Assembly (NCBI RefSeq): GCF_001887355.1
Contig: NZ_MPIN01000001.1
Coordinates: 434,001 to 498,000, forward strand
Reading direction: 5' to 3'
Length of the DNA: 64,000 bases
Source of the DNA: Cystobacter ferrugineus
Lineage (GTDB): Bacteria > Myxococcota > Myxococcia > Myxococcales > Myxococcaceae
The stretch's first letter is position 1; every line of letters starts with the position of its first letter. Shown piece after piece: positions 58,371 through 64,000 of the stretch. The notes under the pieces are model-generated. The model saw only the letters and a list, made by a program, of their open reading frames with translations. It searched no databases and was not told the DNA's origin. Position numbers and translations under genes: made by a program.

Positions 58371-58880
58371 ATGCCTGCAAAGGAAAGCATCCAGCACGTC
58401 CTGGATCGGGTCCGGCCGCCGCGAGTGCAGATCACCTATGACGTGGAGATTGGTGACGCGGTGGAGCAGAAGGAACTTCCGCTGGTGGTCGGCGTCCTGG
58501 CGGACCTGGCTGGCCAGCAGAAGGAGCTCCCGCGCTTGAAGGAGCGCAAGTTCGTGGAGATCGACCGCGACAACTTCGACCAGGTAATGGCCGCCATCGG
58601 CCCTCTGCTGAGGCTGTCCGTGCCAGACAAGCTCCGTGACGATGACAGCCGCATGGCCGTGGAGCTGCGCTTCAAGAGCATCGATTCCTTCCATCCTCGC
58701 CAGCTCGTCGAGCAGATCGAGCCCCTGCGCAAGCTCCTGGAGTCGCGCCAGCGGCTGGTGGACCTGATCGCCAAGCTGGACGGCAATGACGCTCTGGCGG
58801 ACGTGCTGCGGTCCGCGCTGGCCGACAGGGCCCGGCTCCAGGCGCTCCAGTCCGAGCTGGCGACGAAGCGCGAGCCGTGA
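58371..58880 (+). CDS. tssB: T6SS sheath small subunit TssB (VipA)
   Basis: 169 aa. Family start ESIQHVLDRVRPPRVQITYD, VEQKELPLVVGVLADLAGQQ, and KFVEIDRDNFDQVMA. It polymerises with TssC into the contractile sheath. The first gene after a 122-bp gap carrying a hairpin and the shared upstream element. Confidence 0.95.
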   Translation: MPAKESIQHVLDRVRPPRVQITYDVEIGDAVEQKELPLVVGVLADLAGQQKELPRLKERKFVEIDRDNFDQVMAAIGPLLRLSVPDKLRDDDSRMAVELRFKSIDSFHPRQLVEQIEPLRKLLESRQRLVDLIAKLDGNDALADVLRSALADRARLQALQSELATKREP

Positions 58881-58924
58881 GCCCGGTCCCCATCCATCCA
58901 CCCATATCCAACACGGAGAGAGAG

Positions 58925-60421
58925 ATGTTCGAGGAAGAAACACGAGAAGCGACGCAGGGAGCGCAGGTCGCGGTGGCGGAGCCGGAGCGGGGACTGCTGG
59001 CGCGCATCATCGAGGAGGGGAGGCTGGCGCGCGATGACAGCCAGCAGCCCCGCGCCCGCGAGCTGGTGAGCGAACTCGTGGATCAGGCACTCACCACCGA
59101 GTCCATCCCGAGCGACGTGGACCTGGTCGCGCTCATCAACCAGCGCATCGCCCGCATCGACGAGCTGCTGGGTGCGCAGCTCGACGAGGTGCTCCACGCC
59201 GAGTCCTTCCAGCGGCTGGAGGCCTCCTGGCGGGGGCTGCACATGCTGGTCCATGGCACCGAGACGGGGACGAACCTGAAGCTGCGGGTCCTGCACGCCA
59301 CCAAGAAGGAGCTGCTGGATGACCTGGAGCGGGCGCCCGAGTTCGACCAGAGCGCCCTCTTCAAGAAGGTCTACGAGGAGGAGTACGGCACCTTCGGTGG
59401 GCAACCCTATGGGGTGCTCGTCGGCGACTATGAGTTCGGCCGCGTTCCGCGGGACGTGGCGCTGCTGGAGTCCATCTCCCGCGTGGCCTCCGCCGCCCAC
59501 GCGCCCTTCATCTCCGCGGCCAGTCCCTCACTGTTCGACCTGGACAGCTTCACGGACATCGGTGCCCCGAGAGACCTGGCGCGCATCTTCGAGAGCACCG
59601 AGCTCATCCGCTGGCGCAGCTTCCGGGACTCGGAGGACGCCCGCTACGTGGCGCTGGTGCTGCCCCACATCCTGGCTCGGCTGCCCTACGGCGAGGACAC
59701 CGTGCCGGTGGAGGGCTTCGGCTACCGGGAGGACGTGGACGGCCGCGATCACCGCAAGTACCTGTGGGGCAACGCGGCGTACGCCCTGGGCCTGCGCATC
59801 ACCTCCGCCTTCGCTCAGCACCAGTGGTGCGCCAACATCCGCGGGGTGGAGGGAGGCGGCATCGTCCAGGGGCTGCCCACCCATACGTTCCGCACCGACG
59901 AGGGAGACATCGCCCAGAAATGCCCCACCGAGGTGGCCATCACCGACCGGCGTGAGAAGGAATTGAGCGACCTGGGCTTCATCACCCTGTGCCATTGCAA
60001 GGGAACCGACTACGCGGCCTTCTTCGGCTCGCAGACGGCCAACAAGCCCCGCCGCTACGACACGCCCCAGGCCAACGCCAACGCGGAGCTGTCTTCCCAG
60101 CTTCCCTACCTCATGTCCGCCTCGCGCTTCGCGCACTACCTCAAGGTCATCATGCGCGACAAGATTGGCGGCTTCGCCTCGCGTCAGGAGATCTCCGACT
60201 ACCTCAACCGGTGGATCAGCCAGTACGTGCAGATCAATGAGAACGCGTCCTTCTCCATCAAGGCCCGCCAGCCGCTGCGCGAGGCGCGAGTGGACGTCAC
60301 CGAGGTACCGGGTCACCCTGGCAACTACCGCGCGGTGGTGTTCCTCCGCCCCCACTTCCAGCTCAACGAGCTGACCGCCTCCATCCGCCTGGTGTCCGAT
60401 CTGCCCCAGGCGGCCACGTAG
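58925..60421 (+). CDS. tssC: T6SS sheath large subunit TssC (VipB)
   Basis: 498 aa. Family blocks: VDQALTTESIPSDVDLVALI, EASWRGLHMLVHGTETGTNL, KLRVLHATKKELLDDLERAP, LPYLMSASRFAHYLKVIMRD and the C-terminal YRAVVFLRPHFQLNELTASI. The start at 58925 (MFEEETREATQ) has GGAGAGAGAG directly upstream and is preferred to the GTG at 58877 that overlaps the tssB stop. Pairs with TssB. Confidence 0.96.
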   Translation: MFEEETREATQGAQVAVAEPERGLLARIIEEGRLARDDSQQPRARELVSELVDQALTTESIPSDVDLVALINQRIARIDELLGAQLDEVLHAESFQRLEASWRGLHMLVHGTETGTNLKLRVLHATKKELLDDLERAPEFDQSALFKKVYEEEYGTFGGQPYGVLVGDYEFGRVPRDVALLESISRVASAAHAPFISAASPSLFDLDSFTDIGAPRDLARIFESTELIRWRSFRDSEDARYVALVLPHILARLPYGEDTVPVEGFGYREDVDGRDHRKYLWGNAAYALGLRITSAFAQHQWCANIRGVEGGGIVQGLPTHTFRTDEGDIAQKCPTEVAITDRREKELSDLGFITLCHCKGTDYAAFFGSQTANKPRRYDTPQANANAELSSQLPYLMSASRFAHYLKVIMRDKIGGFASRQEISDYLNRWISQYVQINENASFSIKARQPLREARVDVTEVPGHPGNYRAVVFLRPHFQLNELTASIRLVSDLPQAAT

Positions 60422-60491
60422 GCAGGAAAGCCAGACGCTTCGGGATGGCACGGGAAGCGCGTGCCTTCCCGGGGCGCGGCGTGAAGCAGGA

Positions 60492-60519
60492 GGCGGGGGC
60501 CGATGAAGAGACCCCCGCC
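60492..60519. terminator. Hairpin between convergent tssC and caspase-like gene
   Basis: GGCGGGGG (60492-60499) pairs perfectly with CCCCCGCC (60512-60519) around a 12-nt loop, 70 bp after tssC and 9 bp past the stop of the opposing gene. A second small stem GGCACG/CGTGCC lies at about 60447-60465. Confidence 0.6.
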
Positions 60520-60527
60520 GGCACGTG

Positions 60528-61028
60528 TCAACTGCCCCGGGTGCTCTGAGAACCGACCCGGGTGCTCTGCAGCGCGGCGTTGTCATCCAGTTTGGTCGGG
60601 CGTGGATACCCCTCGGAACAATCCATGTCACGGTTGGTGCCATAGATCCATACACCGTTCAGGACGTTCTGCCCCTCGAGCGCCAGCGCCAGCCGAGCTG
60701 TGAAGTTCTCCACCTTCTCCATGCAGGCATGGATGAGAATGGGACCCGAGTACCCAGCCGGGGCAGAGTTTCTCAAAATGCCCGCGATGTCATTGACCGA
60801 CCATCCCCAGTTGTTCCCTCCAGACTGTTCATCGCCGATCTCCTCGTCATTGCCATGCGCTGACAGGCACAGGGGCTCGTTCGGGCCGAGCCGACCGATC
60901 AGCGTCTGCAACTCCTGCGTCGCGGCCTGTGGACCGTTCGCGGCATTCATGGCGACGACCGTGCCCCAGGTATTCGCGCTGTTGGGGTAATTCCGAACCC
61001 TATTGTCCCTCGTACAGATGATGAGCAT
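60528..61028 (-). CDS. Small caspase-like (clan CD) protein within the T6SS cluster
   Basis: 166 aa, no signal peptide or membrane segment. The N-terminus is a hydrophobic strand (MLIICTRDN). Next comes LCLSAHGNDEE, matching the clan CD pattern of hydrophobic residues then His-Gly (His58), and GPILIHACME, matching hydrophobic residues then Ala-Cys (Cys102); 44 residues separate them, close to the caspase spacing. No known family can be named with certainty. GGAGA lies 6 nt before the ATG, and its GC is visibly lower than that of the tss genes. It lies on the opposite strand between tssC and hcp and shares the CGTCACATCC element, so it may be a secreted effector or a system-linked protease. 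No immunity gene is obvious. Confidence 0.75.
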   Translation of the reverse strand: MLIICTRDNRVRNYPNSANTWGTVVAMNAANGPQAATQELQTLIGRLGPNEPLCLSAHGNDEEIGDEQSGGNNWGWSVNDIAGILRNSAPAGYSGPILIHACMEKVENFTARLALALEGQNVLNGVWIYGTNRDMDCSEGYPRPTKLDDNAALQSTRVGSQSTRGS

Positions 61029-61085
61029 TCTGTCTCCATTCTCTTTTTGACTTCAGCCACTCTGGCCATGGATGAGACCGGTCCA

Positions 61086-61095
61086 GGATGTGACG
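61086..61095 (-). promoter_or_regulatory. CGTCACAWCC element upstream of the caspase-like gene
   Basis: On the minus strand CGTCACATCC begins 67 bp before the ATG at 61028. It forms a perfect 10-bp inverted repeat with the hcp copy at 61122-61131, 26 bp apart. Confidence 0.55.
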
Positions 61096-61121
61096 AGGGC
61101 GCCGGAAAAACCGCGGACACC

Positions 61122-61131
61122 CGTCACATCC
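61122..61131 (+). promoter_or_regulatory. CGTCACAWCC element upstream of hcp
   Basis: CGTCACATCC begins 76 bp before the hcp ATG and is followed by CTCCGCGCCCATCTCCACCC, the same pyrimidine-rich tail as the tssK and tssB copies. Confidence 0.6.
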
Positions 61132-61197
61132 CTCCGCGCCCATCTCCACCCAAACCGAGAGCGAAATACCACCTCATCACGTGAGGCAAGGACAGAC

Positions 61198-61656
61198 ATG
61201 CCAGAAAGCATCTATCTCAAGATCGCCAAGGCGCAGGGCAGCTCGAAGGTACAGGCGTACACGGGCCAGATCGAGGTCCTCTCCTACTGCTACGAGATCT
61301 CCTTTCCCATGACCCTCAACGAGCGGTCCAACGATGGTGAGGTGAAGAGGCAGGGCCGGCCCAGCCACGGAGAGCTCATCATCACCAAGTTGGTGGATAA
61401 AGCCTCGCCCAATCTCTATCTGTCCTGCAGCAAGGGAGAGAGCGTTGGCACGGCCACCCTCACCGTGGCTGGAAGCGAGGACAGCAAGATCTTCACCTAC
61501 GAGATGACGGATGTCGTCGTCACCGGTGTCTCGGTCTCGGCCGGGGGAAAGGGCGACCCCGTCGAAACGGTGAAGCTCGATTACGCCAGCATCACCTGGA
61601 AGGAAGGGGACAGCAACTCGACGAAGTGGGATCGCAAGACCAACAAGTCGGCCTGA
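61198..61656 (+). CDS. hcp: T6SS tube protein Hcp
   Basis: 152 aa, the usual Hcp length. Strand pattern SIYLKIAKAQGSSKVQAYTG, IEVLSYCYEISFPMTLN, GRPSHGELIITKLVDKASPN, FTYEMTDVVVTGVSVSAGGK and VKLDYASITWKEGD. It forms the hexameric rings of the inner tube and can carry small effectors in its lumen. The ATG at 61198 has AAGGA upstream; longer in-frame starts from 61072 lack homology. tssF follows by 50 bp. Confidence 0.95.
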   Translation: MPESIYLKIAKAQGSSKVQAYTGQIEVLSYCYEISFPMTLNERSNDGEVKRQGRPSHGELIITKLVDKASPNLYLSCSKGESVGTATLTVAGSEDSKIFTYEMTDVVVTGVSVSAGGKGDPVETVKLDYASITWKEGDSNSTKWDRKTNKSA

Positions 61657-61706
61657 TTCAGAAGACAGGCACGCTCACGGCAGTGGCGGACGAGTGGAGG
61701 CAATCA

Positions 61707-63524
61707 ATGGGCAGCAGTCAGGACGAGTTGCTCCAGGCCTACCAGCGGGAGCTGGCATGGCTGCGCGGAGCGGGAGCGGAGTTCGCGGCCAGCTACCCCA
61801 AGCTGGCGGCGAGGCTGCGGCTGGGCGCGAGCGAGGTGGGAGACCCCCACGTGGAGCGCCTCATCGAATCGTTCGCCTTCCTCACCGCGCGTGTCCAGCA
61901 CGCCTTCGACAGCGATCTGCCGGAACTCTCCACCACCTTGTTGGGCCTGCTGGCCCCCCACCTGGTGGAGTCCGTGCCCTCGTTGTCCATCGCCTGCTTC
62001 GAGGTGGATACGGCGGCTGGCCTGCCCCTGACCGGTAGCCGCATCGAGCGCGGCACGCAACTCCTGGCCGAGCCACGCCCGGGGCAGACCTGCCGCTTCC
62101 GCACCTGCGCCCCGGTGACGCTCTGGCCCATCCAGGTGATGGACGCGAGCCTGGAGTCCCCGCTGTCCTTCGACTGGCTGCGGGGGCGGCGGGACGTGTC
62201 GGCGGTGCTCCGGCTGCGGCTGGAGGCCCGCGAGGCCCGGCTGGCGGAGCTCCAGTTGGAGCGGCTCCAGTTCTTCCTCGACGGACCCTCCGAGCTGACC
62301 TTCCGCCTCTACGAGCTGCTCACCTGCCATGCCCGGAGCGTGGCGCTCGTGCCGGATGGCTCGCCGGGCGAGCCCCGCTTCCAACCCGCGGACAGCTTGC
62401 GGCAGCTCGGCTTCGGCCCCGAGGAGGCGGTGCTGCCCTCGCTGCCCCACCAGCACCGCGGCTATCGCCTCCTGCAGGAGTACTTCGCCTTCCCCGAGAA
62501 GTTCCTCTTCTTCGAGCTGGCGCTGGAGCGCGCGTGCATCCAGGCGTCGCGGCAGGCGCTCGAGGTGTTCGTGCTGCTGGATGCCATGCCCGAGGAGCAG
62601 CTCGCGCTCACGCCGGAGACGTTCCGGTTGGGCTGTACCCCCATCATCAATCTCTTTCCCAAGCTGGCCGAGCCCATCCGGTTGGATCAGCGCCGCACCG
62701 AGTACCCGCTGGTGCCCGACTACCGCCGCCAGCAGGAGCTGGAACTGCACTCCATCCTCTCCGTCACCGCCGCCACGGAGGGAGCCGGGCACACGCGGGG
62801 GGTGGAGCCTCTCTTCTCCTGGCGCCACCGGGATGATGGGCAGGAGCCGCGCGCCTTCTGGTACGCCCGGCGTCAGCCCACCGGCCGCGCGCGGGGACCG
62901 GGCTCCCAGATGCTGCTGTCCTTCGTGGACCTGGAGCTCGACCCACACCTGCCGGCGGAGCAGACGCTGCACGTGCACACGCTGTGCACCAATGGGGAAC
63001 TGCCCGTGCAGCTCGGGCCCGGCGCGGAGCTCCAGGTGGAGGAGCGCGTCCCCGTGGGTGCCATCCGCTGCCTGCGCCGTCCCACGCCACCCCGCGCGCC
63101 CCCGGAGCGGGGCGCCATGCTCTGGCAGCTCGTCTCGTTGCTGTCGCTCAACCACCTCTCGCTCGCCAACGGCCCCCAGGCGCAGGAGGCGCTCGAGGAG
63201 CTGCTGCGGTTGCATGACTTCTCCGGCGGCCAGGTGTGCGAGCAGCAGCTCCAGGGGCTGACGGGGCTGGCGTGCCGCCCGGTGGTGCGCCAGCGCGGCT
63301 GGGATGCCTGGCGGGGCTTCTGCCGCGGCCAGGAGATCACCCTCACCTTCGACGAGTCCCTCTACGTGGGCGGCAGTGCGCTGCTGCTCGCGGCGGTGCT
63401 CCACCACTTCTTCGGCCTGTACGCCCCGGTGGATTCCTTCACCCAGCTCGTCGCGAGGAGCGAGCAGAGGGAGGACACATGGAAGAGATGGCCCCCCATG
63501 GCCGGCGACGCGCCCCTGGTGTAG
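61707..63524 (+). CDS. tssF: T6SS baseplate protein TssF
   Basis: 605 aa. Family start LLQAYQRELAWLRGAGAEFA and ASYPKLAARLRLGASEVGDP, HVERLIESFAFLTARVQHAF; later LLQEYFAFPEKFLFFEL and LGCTPIINLFPKLAEPIRLD; C-terminal FDESLYVGGSALLLAAVLHH. It is a wedge component with TssG and TssE. The ATG at 61707 has GGAGG upstream. Its 3' end overlaps tssG by 46 bp. Confidence 0.95.
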   Translation: MGSSQDELLQAYQRELAWLRGAGAEFAASYPKLAARLRLGASEVGDPHVERLIESFAFLTARVQHAFDSDLPELSTTLLGLLAPHLVESVPSLSIACFEVDTAAGLPLTGSRIERGTQLLAEPRPGQTCRFRTCAPVTLWPIQVMDASLESPLSFDWLRGRRDVSAVLRLRLEAREARLAELQLERLQFFLDGPSELTFRLYELLTCHARSVALVPDGSPGEPRFQPADSLRQLGFGPEEAVLPSLPHQHRGYRLLQEYFAFPEKFLFFELALERACIQASRQALEVFVLLDAMPEEQLALTPETFRLGCTPIINLFPKLAEPIRLDQRRTEYPLVPDYRRQQELELHSILSVTAATEGAGHTRGVEPLFSWRHRDDGQEPRAFWYARRQPTGRARGPGSQMLLSFVDLELDPHLPAEQTLHVHTLCTNGELPVQLGPGAELQVEERVPVGAIRCLRRPTPPRAPPERGAMLWQLVSLLSLNHLSLANGPQAQEALEELLRLHDFSGGQVCEQQLQGLTGLACRPVVRQRGWDAWRGFCRGQEITLTFDESLYVGGSALLLAAVLHHFFGLYAPVDSFTQLVARSEQREDTWKRWPPMAGDAPLV

Positions 63525-64000
63525 CCCAGGAGCTCTTCGAGTCCGGTCACCGCTTCGACTTCTTCCAGGCGATGCGCCTGCTGCGCCTGCTCCGCCCGAA
63601 GGAGCCGGTGCGGCTGCGCGCCTCGGTGGAGCTGGCCTTCCCCGCCAGCGACATCGTCCAGGTGAAGCCGCCCGCGAGGCCTGGGGACGCGCCGGAGATG
63701 ACGGTGGCCTTCCTCGGTCTGGGCGGGGTGCAGGGGCCGCTGCCGAGGCCCTTCGCCCAGCAGCTCCGGGACAGGACGCGCGTGGGGGACACGGGCCTGC
63801 GCGACTTCCTGGACATCTTCCACCACCGGCTGCTGTCGCTGCTGTACCAGGGGCGGGTGCGGCGCCGGGTGTGGTTGGAGCCGGGCGTGCCCGAGGCCCA
63901 TGACGTGGCCCGCTACCTGTATGCGCTCATGGGCCTGGGCACCCGGGGCACGCGCGGACGGCTGGAGGTGGAGGATCGGCGGCTGCTGCGCTACGCGGGA
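63479..64000 (+). CDS. tssG: T6SS baseplate protein TssG (partial, runs off the window)
   Basis: The first 174 codons are present. Family start QELFESGHRFDFFQAMRLLR, then VRLRASVELAFPASDIVQV, TVAFLGLGGVQGPLPRPFAQ, LRDFLDIFHHRLLSLLYQ and VARYLYALMGLGTRG. The ATG at 63479 has GGGAGG upstream and lies inside the 3' end of tssF in another frame. No stop occurs before the window edge; further T6SS genes (tssH, vgrG) probably follow. Confidence 0.93.
   Translation, partial: MEEMAPHGRRRAPGVAQELFESGHRFDFFQAMRLLRLLRPKEPVRLRASVELAFPASDIVQVKPPARPGDAPEMTVAFLGLGGVQGPLPRPFAQQLRDRTRVGDTGLRDFLDIFHHRLLSLLYQGRVRRRVWLEPGVPEAHDVARYLYALMGLGTRGTRGRLEVEDRRLLRYAG

Noticed and set aside
61086-61131. CRP-like site (TGTGA and TCACA halves) before hcp
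   Set aside because: The half-sites are about 28 bp apart instead of 6, and the other element copies have only one half-site, so it does not fit CRP.
53194-61131. Sigma-54 promoter explanation for the CGTCACAWCC element
   Set aside because: No TGGCAC-N5-TTGC pattern could be placed at a constant position relative to the element.

Overview
The window is high-GC DNA with dense, often overlapping genes. It fits a myxobacterium of the Cystobacterineae type (Archangium, Cystobacter, Melittangium, Stigmatella, Myxococcus). Pointers are a DUF2378 (Mxa_TIGR02265) protein, a CheA-REC hybrid in a Frz-like chemosensory operon, a MYXO-CTERM-like sorting segment, PilZ and response-regulator signalling genes, and a type VI secretion (T6SS) cluster. 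The genus call is inference from gene content; no rRNA or tRNA gene was seen.

Layout. 1-4.1 kb: sucA-sucB of the TCA cycle (minus strand). 4.3-5.1 kb: an InhA/FabI enoyl-ACP reductase. 5.3-13.1 kb: a seven-gene chemosensory operon (REC, REC-CheW, CheR, CheW, CheA-REC, CheB, MCP), mostly with overlapping start and stop codons. 13.2-15.9 kb: clpS-clpA. 16.1-25.9 kb: housekeeping and signalling genes (a DUF2378 operon, Nfu scaffold, three methyltransferase or oxidoreductase genes, a REC / GYF-J-PilZ / histidine kinase operon, an M20 dipeptidase, SlyD). 25.9-29.7 kb: an Rsm22 homologue and an ABC-2 exporter operon. 29.7-33 kb: an accessory patch (gene remnant, glutathione transferase, SDR with divergent LysR). 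33.2-37.4 kb: a malectin lipoprotein and a DUF1592/DUF1588-DUF1552 pair. 37.4-47.4 kb: a HugZ-like protein, an M20 lipoprotein, a methyltransferase/MerR divergent pair around a clear operator, a thioester alpha-2-macroglobulin, and a FAD oxidoreductase. 47.4-51.7 kb: a 1409-residue protein that looks like a surface protein with a MYXO-CTERM-like tail fused to an OmpA-type beta-barrel protein. 51.8-53.1 kb: a cytochrome P450. 53.3-64 kb: the T6SS cluster tssK-L-M-A-E, tssB-C, hcp-tssF-G, running off the right edge.

The most interesting region is the T6SS cluster. (i) A small gene on the opposite strand between tssC and hcp encodes a protein with the His-Gly and hydrophobic-Ala-Cys blocks of clan CD (caspase-like) peptidases. 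(ii) The element CGTCACAWCC lies at nearly fixed distances upstream of tssK (77 bp), tssB (77 bp) and hcp (76 bp), and also, divergently, 67 bp upstream of the caspase-like gene, so that gene is probably co-regulated with the secretion machine. (iii) TssM is only 433 residues, lacks the periplasmic half, and has Arg for the Walker A Lys. Other observations are a CheB whose catalytic His is replaced by Leu, a REC-CheW protein in reversed CheV order, and the TraA/TraB-like fusion protein.
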